Positions 16,223 to 23,778 of a stretch of DNA of 23,778 nucleotides are shown here, one piece after another (position 1 is the first letter of the stretch; every line of letters starts with the position of its first letter). Below the pieces are notes generated by a model, which was not told the DNA's origin, searched no databases, and worked only from the letters and a program-made list of their open reading frames with translations. The translations under genes and the position numbers were made by a program. The stretch lies in the NCBI GenBank assembly GCA_023420245.1, contig JAEZWL010000058.1:1-23778 (forward strand). Direction: 5' to 3'. Source of the stretch: Bacillota bacterium. Its GTDB lineage: Bacteria; Bacillota; Clostridia; Oscillospirales; Acutalibacteraceae.

Positions 16223-17187
16223 GTTGATACAGCCTCTTGCGTTTCTGTTGAATTGCTCTGCTCGGGGTTCGGTGCCATGACTGCCAGAGCGCGGCGGTGT
16301 ATTTCCACATGAACCGCGCCCTCCCCCAGGGCGGTGCCGTCCGCCATAACCGCCATGCCGGGATTGGTATCGATTTCCGCCCTGTGAACCCGGTAACGAT
16401 GAATGCGCGGGTCTGTCAGGTCCTGCACCCGAGCTCCCTCCTTGAACGCGCAGCCTACCAAATCCAGCTTGGAAAGGCTAGAGCAGAGCAGGATATCCAG
16501 GTAGCCGTCACAGTACGCCAACGGGTCGCCGACCTGATAATGCCGCCCGATATACGGCATATTGGAAACCAGAACGACATGACCCGTGGTGATAATCTCC
16601 TGCCGGCCGTCCAGAAGCAGCTTGATCTTCGACGGCGCGCAGGTGGCAAACTTGGTCAGAAAATCCCCGATTTTATCGAGATGACCGTGTTGGATATCAT
16701 CGCCGGAAGGAAACAGCGACGACATCAGACCGATTGAGCATATCTCAAGAAACGCGGTTTGTGTGTTTTCACAGATTACCATGCCGATATCAGCTTTTAT
16801 TCGTTTTCCGTTTCTTAGAATGGATATGGCTTCGGATACGTCCGGAGGGATTCCCAGGCTGAGCGCGATGTTATTCTGCGTACCCATCGGGATAATTCCC
16901 AGAGTGGCTCTCTGCCCCTCGAGCGCTTTGGCTACCGCGTTTACGGTTCCGTCGCCTCCGCAGGCGGCAAAGAATCGAATCCCCCGGGAGACGGTTTCCT
17001 TCACCAGCGTAAAAAGATCGCTGTCCGTGCTCAGAATAAAAACCTCCGGCTTAAATTTCCAGGACTCCAGTTCTTTTACGATATCTGCCAGCTGTATCGG
17101 AGAATGGTTGGCTTCACCCGAAGCGGGGTTGAAAATCAGCTTGATCCGTTTATGGCGCTTGTCTGTATAATATGATTTGATATCCAT
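16219..17187 (-). CDS. diacylglycerol kinase family lipid kinase
   Basis: This 322-residue protein has the DAGK catalytic domain of the YegS/DgkB/BmrU type: NPASG (20-24), CGGDGTVNA (76-84, the nucleotide and active-site loop) and IPMGTQNNIA (99-108), where G-T-x-N-N replaces the commoner G-T-x-N-D. The C-terminal half is the expected beta-sandwich. It should phosphorylate a lipid such as diacylglycerol with ATP at the inner membrane face. It is the first gene of a two-gene transcript with the PAP2 phosphatase. A purine-rich AAAGGG ribosome binding site precedes the ATG. Substrate assignment beyond the family is not possible. Confidence 0.92.
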   Translation of the reverse strand: MDIKSYYTDKRHKRIKLIFNPASGEANHSPIQLADIVKELESWKFKPEVFILSTDSDLFTLVKETVSRGIRFFAACGGDGTVNAVAKALEGQRATLGIIPMGTQNNIALSLGIPPDVSEAISILRNGKRIKADIGMVICENTQTAFLEICSIGLMSSLFPSGDDIQHGHLDKIGDFLTKFATCAPSKIKLLLDGRQEIITTGHVVLVSNMPYIGRHYQVGDPLAYCDGYLDILLCSSLSKLDLVGCAFKEGARVQDLTDPRIHRYRVHRAEIDTNPGMAVMADGTALGEGAVHVEIHRRALAVMAPNPEQSNSTETQEAVST

Positions 17188-17281
17188 AAGGAGCCCTTTC
17201 TCTTTCGTTTGCTGTTATTATTTGTCTCTTTCCATAAAATATGAAAAGGAATACGGGAGGTTTGGAAACGGATATTCCAAA

Positions 17282-17310
17282 TTTACTTTTTTCAGCGGAA
17301 GCGGTATAAT
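17282..17310 (+). promoter_or_regulatory. promoter of the gene at 17366
   Basis: TTTACT (17282-17287) and a perfect TATAAT (17305-17310) are 17 bases apart. The leader to the ATG is about 50 bases. Confidence 0.6.
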
Positions 17311-17365
17311 ATAGCAATCGACGATAAAGAAAAGAAAATCGGCTGAAAAAGCAGGAGGAAGTACC

Positions 17366-17986
17366 ATGATATCAATTGAACGGGTTAGCGTGATGAATAT
17401 AGAGAACGCAATTCGCGGAGCAAGAAATCCGCTGAACAGCTGGGAGCGTTCCGACAGCTGTTTTGATGAAACTGGGAAATTTGTTCTGGGAGAGAACGAT
17501 TTGAACCTTGCCCAGCGCCTCTGCGCCTCCGGCTCCGACCACCGCAAATTCATCCGCCAGATCTTTGTTTCAGCCGATATTACCGCGCCGCTTTACTGGT
17601 GGAAGGAATACGACACCTACAAGGTGAGCACGGTGGCAAATTCAACCAGTACCATGCACAAAATCCACAGTAACCCGTTCCGCCTGGAGGATTTCAGCTG
17701 CGACCGGATGAACCCGGAAACCCTCGTGTATTTTAAAACTCTTTTGGAGCAGCTTGAGAAGCTGCGGATTTCCTATAACGAAACAAAGGACAAAGCCTAC
17801 TGGTACAGCCTGATTCAGCTTCTGCCCTCCAGCTATAACCAGATGAGGACCTGCACGTTCAATTATGAAAATCTGGTCAATATGTACCGTTCCAGAAAGA
17901 ACCATAAGCTGGACGAGTGGCATGTGTTTTGCGACTGGGTCGAGCAGCTGCCTTATTCCAAAGAATTGATTACCTTCAGCCGTTAA
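17366..17986 (+). CDS. protein of unknown function, faint ThyX-like pattern
   Basis: This 206-residue cytoplasmic protein starts at an ATG behind AGGAGGAAG. It has no signal peptide or membrane segment and is rich in aromatic residues. The most distinctive stretch is residues about 59-100. It contains HRKFIRQIFVSADI, then PLYWWKEYDTYKVSTVANSTS, then TMHKI. The order (HR, an aromatic helix, S/T-x-x-N-x-x-S) loosely recalls the region around the flavin-dependent thymidylate synthase motif RHRxxSxNxxSxR. The arginines of that motif are absent, so it cannot be called a working ThyX. It has its own promoter and terminator and stands alone. I do not recognise a named family with confidence. Confidence 0.8.
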   Translation: MISIERVSVMNIENAIRGARNPLNSWERSDSCFDETGKFVLGENDLNLAQRLCASGSDHRKFIRQIFVSADITAPLYWWKEYDTYKVSTVANSTSTMHKIHSNPFRLEDFSCDRMNPETLVYFKTLLEQLEKLRISYNETKDKAYWYSLIQLLPSSYNQMRTCTFNYENLVNMYRSRKNHKLDEWHVFCDWVEQLPYSKELITFSR

Positions 17987-18010
17987 ATCCTACATAGTGA
18001 TTCATCAAAG

Positions 18011-18052
18011 AGATTCGTTTCCAGGCTCAGCCAGGGGTACGAATCTTTTTTG
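18011..18052 (+). terminator. intrinsic terminator after the gene at 17366
   Basis: AGATTCGT (18011-18018) pairs with ACGAATCT (18039-18046), with inner CCAGGCT/AGCCAGG bases possibly stacking in the loop. A T-run follows (CTTTTTTGCTTTT). It begins 25 bases past the stop codon. Confidence 0.8.
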
Positions 18053-18165
18053 CTTTTATTCGTCCATTCTTGTTATACCAAATGTATAAATGCAAATTAA
18101 AATACAATTAGAAGTAGAATAGGATACGATTTGAGGCTGTTTTAAGAAATTTTTTAAAATACCCC

Positions 18166-18196
18166 TTGCACATTACGTAACGTAATGTAATACAAT
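18166..18196 (+). promoter_or_regulatory. MerR-type promoter with palindromic operator in a 19-bp spacer
   Basis: TTGCAC (18166-18171) and TACAAT (18191-18196) are separated by 19 bases, two more than the optimum. The spacer is filled by the inverted repeat ACATTACGTAACGTAATGT (18170-18188), with 9-bp arms around a central A. MerR-family activators use exactly this geometry: they bind such a repeat and twist the overlong spacer into an active form. The regulator gene lies directly downstream, so autoregulation of the whole operon is expected. Confidence 0.85.
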
Positions 18197-18218
18197 AAGC
18201 CTTGTTAGGAGGTTAACG

Positions 18219-19019
18219 ATGAAAAATACAAATGATTGTTTTTTCACAATCGGCGAAATGGCGGAAAAGTTCGGCATAACCGTAAGAACGCTCCAACATT
18301 ACGACAGAACAGGTCTGCTCAAATCCGCCAGCAGCGAGGGCGGACGGAGAATGTATACACGCGGCGATATCTTAAAATTACAGCAGATATTGTTCCTGAA
18401 ATCGTTTGGCTTTTCGCTGCAGGAAATCAAGAACATCCTGCTGAACAACGAGGCGTCGCTGAAACTTGAGCAGGTTTTTGAGCAGCAGCGCGAAATTCTG
18501 CTTGGACAAATCGACAATTATAATAAAATGGTAGATACGCTGAATGCGGTGATTACGGAAATGAAAACCGGCGGAGAACTCAGTGTCAGTAAGCTTATGA
18601 TCATGATTGAACTGATGAAAAATGGCAATCCCTACCGTTTTATGGTCCGTTATTTTGGGGAAGATCAGCTGCGGGATTTGTCCAGGCGGTTCAGCACCCA
18701 GCAGGAATATAATCAATTTATGGAAATGACCAAAGGCCTGTTCGCAAGGGTGGACAGTTTGGAGCTGGAAGGTGCCGATCCGACAGGGGAAGCAGGGCAG
18801 AAGCTGGCGGAGGATTGGTGGAAGATGGTAATGACATTTACCAGCGGAGACCAAAAGCTGATAGAAACACTGTTTTCTGCGGGAATGGATATAAAAAACT
18901 GGCCCAATGAGACGGATTCTATGAAAAGCTCCTTTGCTCATTTCTTATCCAAAGCGCTCAATACTTATTTATTACGAAACGGAATAAAATTTCCGGAAAA
19001 GGGGGCAAATAAAAAATGA
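18219..19019 (+). CDS. MerR-family regulator with TipAS-like effector domain
   Basis: This 266-residue protein has an N-terminal MerR winged-helix domain (about 8-78: FTIGEMAEKFGITVRTLQHYDRTGLL, then the wing with GGRRMYTRGD). A dimerisation helix follows (about 80-120). The C-terminal region (about 130-255) resembles the all-helical TipAS drug-binding domain (LAEDWWKMVMTFTSGD). No metal-binding cysteine cluster is visible, so it probably senses an organic ligand, perhaps a peptide or antibiotic. AGGAGG precedes the ATG by 6 bases. Its stop overlaps the ATPase start by four bases, so it is translated as one unit with the exporter. It should activate its own promoter when bound to ligand; the ligand is unknown. 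Confidence 0.9.
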   Translation: MKNTNDCFFTIGEMAEKFGITVRTLQHYDRTGLLKSASSEGGRRMYTRGDILKLQQILFLKSFGFSLQEIKNILLNNEASLKLEQVFEQQREILLGQIDNYNKMVDTLNAVITEMKTGGELSVSKLMIMIELMKNGNPYRFMVRYFGEDQLRDLSRRFSTQQEYNQFMEMTKGLFARVDSLELEGADPTGEAGQKLAEDWWKMVMTFTSGDQKLIETLFSAGMDIKNWPNETDSMKSSFAHFLSKALNTYLLRNGIKFPEKGANKK

Positions 19020-19927
19020 CGGAAGCGACAGTATCTATTCAGGGACTGGTCAAACGGTATGGCTCCTTTACCGCGGTAAACGGGATCAATATCGAGGTAG
19101 GCCGCGGAGAGGTATTCGGTCTTTTGGGGCCGAACGGCGCGGGAAAAACTACCACGCTGGAATGCTTGGAGGGAATGCGGAAGGCTGACGGCGGCAGGCT
19201 GTCGGTTGCGGGCTGCGACCCGCAGACAGAAGAACGGAAGCTTAGAAGCAAACTCGGCGTACAGCTCCAATCATCGGCTCTGCCGGACAGCATTCAGGTG
19301 GGCGAGGCGATCAGTTTGATCGGCGCGTGGCACGGACGGCGCGAATGCAGAGATTTAATTGAGAAATTCGGAATGGAAGAGCTGCTGAAAAAGCAGTATA
19401 AAGGACTCTCTACCGGGCAGAAACGACAGCTCCACCTTGTCCTCGCTTTGCTGAATGATCCGGAAGTGCTGGTTTTGGATGAACCAACCGCAGGACTTGA
19501 TGTTCAGAGCAGGGCGAAGCTGCATCAAGAGATTCGCTCGGTAAAGGGGCAGGGCGTTACGGTTTTACTTGCTACGCACGATATGGCGGAAGCGGAGGAG
19601 CTGTGCGACCGTATCGCGATTATGATTCACGGGAAGATTGCTGTTTGCGGAACGCCGGTGCAGGTAACGGCGGCTGGGAACAAGGATACCCATGTCCGGC
19701 TCCGTACGACCAATCATTCCCTGATGCCCGGCGGAGATGTCAAGGGAGCGAAATTTGTCGCGGGCAGGGACGGCTATCTGGAATGGGATTGCAGTGATGT
19801 CGCTGCCTGCGTTACGGAACTGCTGAACCGGGTGCAGAATGCCGGCGATACCGTGGAAGACCTGCGCGTGGAGCGTCCCACGTTGGAGCAGCGCTTCCTG
19901 GAGCTTGTAGAAGGAGCTGAAAATTAA
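19016..19927 (+). CDS. ABC exporter ATPase
   Basis: This 303-residue nucleotide-binding protein is of the drug-exporter (DrrA/CcmA-like) type. Motifs are Walker A GPNGAGKTT (38-46), the signature LSTGQ (131-135, a common variant of LSGGQ), Walker B VLVLDEP (151-157) and the switch His in ATHD (186-189). The region after about 220 is the C-terminal extension typical of exporter ATPases with a separate membrane subunit. It overlaps the MerR gene by four bases and the permease by one (TAATG), so all three genes are translationally coupled. It powers the ABC-2 permease encoded next. The cargo is not visible from sequence; a drug or toxic peptide is a reasonable inference from the TipAS-like regulator. 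Confidence 0.93.
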   Translation: MTEATVSIQGLVKRYGSFTAVNGINIEVGRGEVFGLLGPNGAGKTTTLECLEGMRKADGGRLSVAGCDPQTEERKLRSKLGVQLQSSALPDSIQVGEAISLIGAWHGRRECRDLIEKFGMEELLKKQYKGLSTGQKRQLHLVLALLNDPEVLVLDEPTAGLDVQSRAKLHQEIRSVKGQGVTVLLATHDMAEAEELCDRIAIMIHGKIAVCGTPVQVTAAGNKDTHVRLRTTNHSLMPGGDVKGAKFVAGRDGYLEWDCSDVAACVTELLNRVQNAGDTVEDLRVERPTLEQRFLELVEGAEN

Positions 19928-20673
19928 TGAGAGCATTTTTGAAGTATCTCTCCATACAGTTTAAACTGGATATCAGAGAAAAGGGTACCCTTTTAAATTA
20001 CTATCTTGTACCGCTGATATTTTACCTTATCATGAGCTCTGTTTTTTCATCAATCACTCCAATGATGAAACCGACTCTGGCTGCTTCCATGACTATTTTC
20101 GCGATTACACTGGGCGCGATTATGGGTTCACCGATTACCATAATCAAAATGCGTGAATCCGGAACCTTCCGTGCATTTAAGGTCAACGGCATATCTGGTT
20201 TAACGGTAATGCTTGTTCAGGCGGTAAGCACCTTTCTGCACTTGCTTCTGGTTTCGTTGATTATCTATATCGTTTCTCCGCTGGCGTATCATTCTGACAT
20301 TCCCAAGTCGCCCGAATCCTATTTCCTAATATTATTCTTCTTTCTTTTGGCCAGCATTGGCATCGGATTGTTTATCGGAGTTGTTTCCCGCAGCCAGTCC
20401 TTTGCTACGATGTGTTCTATGGCTGTCTTTATGCCGACCATCATTTTGAGCGGCATAATGTTTCCCGCGAACATGCTTCCGGCACCTGCAATGTGGTTGG
20501 GTCGCATTTTCCCTTCTACACATGCTTTGCAGTCTTTTTTTGGATTTGCCTACCAAATGAATACGGATATCAATGCGGGTCTCAGTCTTGCCATTGTTGC
20601 CGGTATCGGTCTTCTGATGTTTTTGCTCGCTGCCTGGCAGTTTAGCAATATTCGAAAGAGCGAGCAGAGTTAA
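19927..20673 (+). CDS. ABC-2 type exporter permease
   Basis: This 248-residue membrane protein has about six hydrophobic segments in the ABC-2 arrangement. An amphipathic N-terminal helix (FLKYLSIQFKLDIREKG) precedes the first span. A cytoplasmic loop with KMRESGTFRAFKVNGIS (about 74-90) is the coupling segment that contacts the ATPase. A later FMPTIILSGIMFPANMLP segment is typical of the family. It makes up the membrane half of the exporter. Its start overlaps the ATPase stop by one base. It is the last gene of the operon. Confidence 0.92.
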   Translation: MRAFLKYLSIQFKLDIREKGTLLNYYLVPLIFYLIMSSVFSSITPMMKPTLAASMTIFAITLGAIMGSPITIIKMRESGTFRAFKVNGISGLTVMLVQAVSTFLHLLLVSLIIYIVSPLAYHSDIPKSPESYFLILFFFLLASIGIGLFIGVVSRSQSFATMCSMAVFMPTIILSGIMFPANMLPAPAMWLGRIFPSTHALQSFFGFAYQMNTDINAGLSLAIVAGIGLLMFLLAAWQFSNIRKSEQS

Positions 20674-20711
20674 GGTTCTAAAAAATAAATTTAAAATGTA
20701 AAGCTTTCTTA

Positions 20712-20740
20712 TTGAAATAAATGCTAAAATATGGTATTAT
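20712..20740 (+). promoter_or_regulatory. promoter upstream of the hairpin and the CheW-domain gene
   Basis: TTGAAA (20712-20717) and TATTAT (20735-20740) are separated by 17 bases. A start at about 20747 would place the hairpin at 20759-20793 just inside the new transcript and before the ATG at 20824. Confidence 0.55.
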
Positions 20741-20758
20741 GTTTCACAAGATAAAGCA

Positions 20759-20803
20759 AAGGCGCTTTTGGGATTTAATCCTGAAAGCGCCTTGTATTTT
20801 TTT
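20759..20803 (+). terminator. strong intrinsic terminator between the exporter operon and the CheW-domain gene
   Basis: AAGGCGCTTT (20759-20768) pairs perfectly with AAAGCGCCTT (20784-20793), with inner GGATT/AATCC pairing, and GTATTTTTTTA follows. It would end the MerR-exporter transcript. Because a promoter lies just upstream at 20712-20740, it might also act on the leader of the next gene. Confidence 0.85.
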
Positions 20804-20823
20804 ATCCAAAAGGATGATGACGA

Positions 20824-23421
20824 ATGGTGACCTACCGGCATAAGGATTTTCTGGAATTCATGCCCCATGTTAAAAAATACAGCAGGAGCATCTCTGCGCT
20901 CAACGACCAATGGGATAATGTAAAGCTGCTGTGTGAAATCGACTGCCCCGTACAGTCCAAAAAAATACTGCCCAGCATGGCGGTAATTCAGGACAGCTTT
21001 TATAATTTGCAGGAAGAGCTTATTGACACCCTGATCACGGAGACGCTTAATAAAATGGAGCAGAAAACCGTATCCAAGGCGCAGGTGGCCGTAGATATTC
21101 TGATTCGGAATCTTTACGAACGAACAGCGGATGTCGGGTTTTTAGCGACGGATGACGAAATTCGCCGTTTTGTCAGCAAGCGCGAGAGAACGCCGGAGGA
21201 TCAGGCATATATCATGAACCGCCTGCGCGAATATGTCGCGAAATATTCTGTATATGAAGAAATTGTTATTCTGGATAAGGATTTCAACGTGCTGGCAAAC
21301 CTTAATCAGGCGAATCCCATTGCGGGAACGCGGATTTCCGACCCGCTTTTGGAGGAAACGCTCACCACAAACGAAAGCTTTGTTGAAACCTTTCAGCAGT
21401 CTCCGCTTCAGGCAGGCAAGAAAAAGGCACATATCTTTTCCTGTAAAATAATAGGAGAAGGCACGGAGGAGATTGTCGGCGTAATCTGCCTGTGCTTCCG
21501 TTTTGAAAACGAAATGCAGGGTATTTTCAAAAAGCTGTGCACCGATTACGACGGCTCTGTCATTTTAATCCTCGATGAAAAGAATACGGCAATTGCCAGC
21601 AGCGACGCAAATCATGTTCCGGAAGGCATTCAGGTTGAGCCGGTGGGAGAAGGGAAAGACGGTGTTGTGTATTACCGCGGTCTGGAATACATTGCGAAAA
21701 CCATACCGACGCAGGGGTATCAGGGATACTTCGGTTTGGGCTGGAAGGGTCATGTGATGATACCGCTGAAGCTCGCGTTCAAGGAAAAAGCCGCCCTGAG
21801 CGGCGGCGACCCACAAATTATGAGCGGTCTGATGAATAAAGCGGATTCTTTCTCCAAGGAGCTCAACGGCATTGTGGGTAAAACACAGGAGATTAACCAT
21901 TCGCTCAAGCGTATCGTTTACAACGGGCAGATTCTGACCAAGGCGGATGACCTCAACGGTGAGTATTACAAGCTGAAGCCCCTGCTCGGCTCCATCGGCA
22001 AAATCGGGAGCGGTATCAGCCAGCTTTTCGAAAAATCTATCCAGAATCTTTTCACCACGGTTATCACAACGAGCCTGTTGGATGAGAGCTTTCTGGCTTC
22101 CCTGTGCATCGATATTATGGACCGCAACCTCTACGAACGCTCGGACGACTGCCGGTGGTGGGCGCTGAATTCCACCTTCCGCACGATCATGGCGCACGAG
22201 GAGCTTACGGATACCGACCGGGCGAAGCTGACCAAAATTTTGTCCTATATTAACAGCCTGTATACCGTTTACAGCAATCTGTTTCTGTTTGATAAAGGCG
22301 GCAGAATCGTTGCGGTTTCCAACCCCGAGCGCAGCGGAGATATCGGAAAAGTACTCGATGACAGCTACGTCCGCCGCGTTCTGAACAATGCGCACGAAAA
22401 CAAGTATTTTGTTTCCCATTTTGCCGCGAGCGATCTTTATAATAACCGCCACACCTATATTTACAGCGCCTCGATTACGGATATTTCCAACAGCAGGCTT
22501 ACCGTGGGTGGAATCGGAATTGTATTTGACAGCGAATTTCAGTTTGAAGCGATGCTCAGGGATTCCATCAAGTCAAAGGAGGGCTCGTTTGCCCTGTTTG
22601 CAACCCGGAGCGGAAAGGTGATTTCCTCCATCGGCAAAGCGCTGCAACCGGGAAGTAAGGTCAGACTGCCGCAGGAGCTGCTTGAGCTGGAAAACGGCGC
22701 TTCGGCATCGCAGGTTATGATTTACGACGGCTGTTACTACGCTGTGGGCTGCGGCTGTTCTTCCAGCTACCGCGAGTACAAGAGCAGCGATGGCTACAAA
22801 AATGATATCCTTGCATTTGTATTTGAAAAGCTTGCCGATTACGAGGAGGACAGCGCGGCGGTTTTAAAGCTTTGTACTGTGGAGCAGTCCGACATCGATT
22901 TGGAGGAGAACAAACCGCACCAGAAGCTGGTAACCTTCCGGATAAACGACCAGCTGTTTGCCCTCGAGCAATCCGCTGTGGTGGAAGCGGTCGACGCCGG
23001 GAGCATTATTCCGATTCCCGGCAAAAACAGGCTGATTAAGGGTGCGGTTTTCTATAATGATTCTTTTGTCGCGGTGGTGGATACCCACGCGATGTTCGGA
23101 AGGCTGGACGGCGAATCCGGTACTGTCTCTCATTTGCTGCTCGTAAGACCGGATGAAAACGCGCTGATTGCTCTTGAGGCGGATGAGCTGAACCATGTTC
23201 TCGAAGTGAATCGAAATGACGTCAGACCAGTGCCGGAAATCGGAGGAAGCTCCTCCTCCGTCGATGGAATCGTTACCTTCCCGAACGCTGGAAATCAGGC
23301 GATGCTGGTCATCAACCCGCAGACCCTGATTCAGAAGCTTGAACAGAATTCTCTAAGCGACGACTGGGAGGAGCTGCTTCCGCTGCTCGAAAAAATGAGG
23401 GCGGAAGAAAAACCGGAATAA
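20824..23421 (+). CDS. soluble protein with two Cache-like sensor regions and a C-terminal CheW domain
   Basis: This is an 865-residue protein with no signal peptide and no clear membrane span. Two related sensor regions can be seen. The first is at about 85-325, with DILIRNLYERTADVGFLATD at 91-110. The second is at about 425-670, with DIMDRNLYERSDDCRWWALN at 430-449. Each is followed by a helix and a V-Y-x-x-x-x-L/I-x-D strand, as in Cache/PAS-like folds. A helical linker lies between (about 335-425). Residues about 700-845 form a CheW domain (KLVTFRINDQLFALEQSAVVEAV, then IKGAVFYNDSFVAVVD). There is no methyl-accepting signalling hairpin. The likely role is to feed a cytoplasmic signal into chemosensory arrays through CheW-CheA contacts; this is inference. 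AAAGGATG precedes the ATG. Confidence 0.85.
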   Translation: MVTYRHKDFLEFMPHVKKYSRSISALNDQWDNVKLLCEIDCPVQSKKILPSMAVIQDSFYNLQEELIDTLITETLNKMEQKTVSKAQVAVDILIRNLYERTADVGFLATDDEIRRFVSKRERTPEDQAYIMNRLREYVAKYSVYEEIVILDKDFNVLANLNQANPIAGTRISDPLLEETLTTNESFVETFQQSPLQAGKKKAHIFSCKIIGEGTEEIVGVICLCFRFENEMQGIFKKLCTDYDGSVILILDEKNTAIASSDANHVPEGIQVEPVGEGKDGVVYYRGLEYIAKTIPTQGYQGYFGLGWKGHVMIPLKLAFKEKAALSGGDPQIMSGLMNKADSFSKELNGIVGKTQEINHSLKRIVYNGQILTKADDLNGEYYKLKPLLGSIGKIGSGISQLFEKSIQNLFTTVITTSLLDESFLASLCIDIMDRNLYERSDDCRWWALNSTFRTIMAHEELTDTDRAKLTKILSYINSLYTVYSNLFLFDKGGRIVAVSNPERSGDIGKVLDDSYVRRVLNNAHENKYFVSHFAASDLYNNRHTYIYSASITDISNSRLTVGGIGIVFDSEFQFEAMLRDSIKSKEGSFALFATRSGKVISSIGKALQPGSKVRLPQELLELENGASASQVMIYDGCYYAVGCGCSSSYREYKSSDGYKNDILAFVFEKLADYEEDSAAVLKLCTVEQSDIDLEENKPHQKLVTFRINDQLFALEQSAVVEAVDAGSIIPIPGKNRLIKGAVFYNDSFVAVVDTHAMFGRLDGESGTVSHLLLVRPDENALIALEADELNHVLEVNRNDVRPVPEIGGSSSSVDGIVTFPNAGNQAMLVINPQTLIQKLEQNSLSDDWEELLPLLEKMRAEEKPE

Positions 23422-23437
23422 TAGAATATAAAGCAAC

Positions 23438-23473
23438 AAAAATCAGGCTGGGATAATCTCAGCCTGATTTTTT
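23438..23473. terminator. bidirectional terminator between convergent genes
   Basis: AAAAATCAGGCTG (23438-23450) is complementary to CAGCCTGATTTTTT (23460-23473), with T-runs on both strands. It serves the CheW-domain gene (stop at 23421) and the convergent isomerase gene (stop at 23505). Confidence 0.9.
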
Positions 23474-23504
23474 AAAAGAGGGATATGAAAAGAGTTAAGG
23501 AAAA

Positions 23505-23778
23505 TCAAGCAAAGGGGTTCTCGTTGTGGTAAAGAAGGCCCTTGGGGCGGTTGAACTCGATGTCCTCGACGCCGAGGTAATCCAGCAGGGTGTACAGGGC
23601 CTTGCCATAGTGACCAAAGGCGACCGCGCCGTGGTGCGGATAGCGTTTGGCGATTAGTACGTAGCGGTAGAAGCGCTTCATTTCGGGAATCGCGAAGATT
23701 CCGATGCCGCCGAAGGAACGGGTGCCAACCGGAAGAACCTCACCCTCCGCGACATAAGCGTGCAGGGAGGTGTCCGCC
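23505..23778 (-). CDS. L-fucose isomerase family protein, C-terminal part
   Basis: The last 90 residues of a minus-strand gene run off the right edge. They read VLPVGTRSFGGIGIFAIPEM, then KRFYRYVLIAKRYPHHGAVAFGHYGKALYTLLDYLGV, ending HNENPFA and TGA. The FGG-x-G-x-x-x-I-P-x-M-x-R-F-Y pattern and the P-H-H-x-x-V-A-F-G-H segment are typical of the C-terminus of the L-fucose/L-arabinose isomerase family, which interconverts aldoses and ketoses using a divalent metal. The family is usually about 470-600 residues long, so most of the gene is outside the window. The exact sugar cannot be judged from this part. Confidence 0.8.
   Translation of the reverse strand, partial: ADTSLHAYVAEGEVLPVGTRSFGGIGIFAIPEMKRFYRYVLIAKRYPHHGAVAFGHYGKALYTLLDYLGVEDIEFNRPKGLLYHNENPFA

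Noticed and set aside
21565..22452. 295-codon frame antisense to the CheW-domain gene
   Set aside because: The plus-strand protein has a clear domain structure; the antisense frame has no ribosome binding site or motif.
1..23778. CRISPR arrays, tRNA or rRNA genes, insertion sequences and prophage genes
   Set aside because: No spaced direct repeats, cloverleaf sequences, transposase motifs or phage structural genes were seen on either strand.

Overview
The window looks like chromosomal DNA from a low-to-mid GC Gram-positive anaerobe of the class Clostridia, probably the Oscillospiraceae/Ruminococcaceae side. The reasons are strong AGGAGG-type ribosome binding sites, sigma-A style promoters, lipobox lipoproteins, a single-chain clostridial-type PurL, a rubrerythrin-like diiron protein and a YoaP-type acetyltransferase. 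This placement is inference; no rRNA or other phylogenetic marker is present. No tRNA, rRNA, CRISPR array, transposase or phage module was seen. It reads as ordinary chromosome with a few accessory genes.

Layout. 1-1334: a long AT-rich intergenic region with a good promoter, then a small orphan lipoprotein. 1335-6313 (minus): purL followed by alr (alanine racemase). purL is interrupted by one in-frame TAA directly after the catalytic-cysteine motif of its glutaminase domain. 6424-8726 (minus): a DUF1015 protein followed by a secreted transglutaminase-like protein, closed by a strong hairpin terminator. 8827-9582 (minus): a GNAT-YoaP fusion. 9673-12269 (minus): a zinc/manganese-type ABC importer, order binding protein, ATPase, permease, with promoter, candidate operator and terminator all visible. 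12423-12971: a second AT-rich orphan lipoprotein. 13223-14135 (minus): patatin-like phospholipase. 14255-15449 (plus): rubrerythrin-like protein and a chloramphenicol-acetyltransferase-family protein. 15455-17187 (minus): a diacylglycerol-kinase-family lipid kinase translationally coupled to a PAP2 phosphatase. 17366-17986 (plus): an unrecognised protein. 18166-20673 (plus): a MerR regulator with an ABC-2 exporter (ATPase and permease) behind a MerR-type 19-bp-spacer promoter. 20824-23421 (plus): a large soluble protein with two Cache-like sensor regions and a C-terminal CheW domain. 23505-23778 (minus): the C-terminus of a fucose-isomerase-family enzyme running off the window.

How the genes fit together. 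The clearest functional units are the metal importer, the MerR/ABC exporter operon (a drug-sensing and efflux design), the lipid kinase/phosphatase pair and the purL-alr transcript. The most striking features are the purL stop codon, the MerR operator-promoter, the double-sensor CheW protein without a receptor signalling domain, and a promoter-plus-terminator unit in front of that gene that could be an attenuator or a small RNA.
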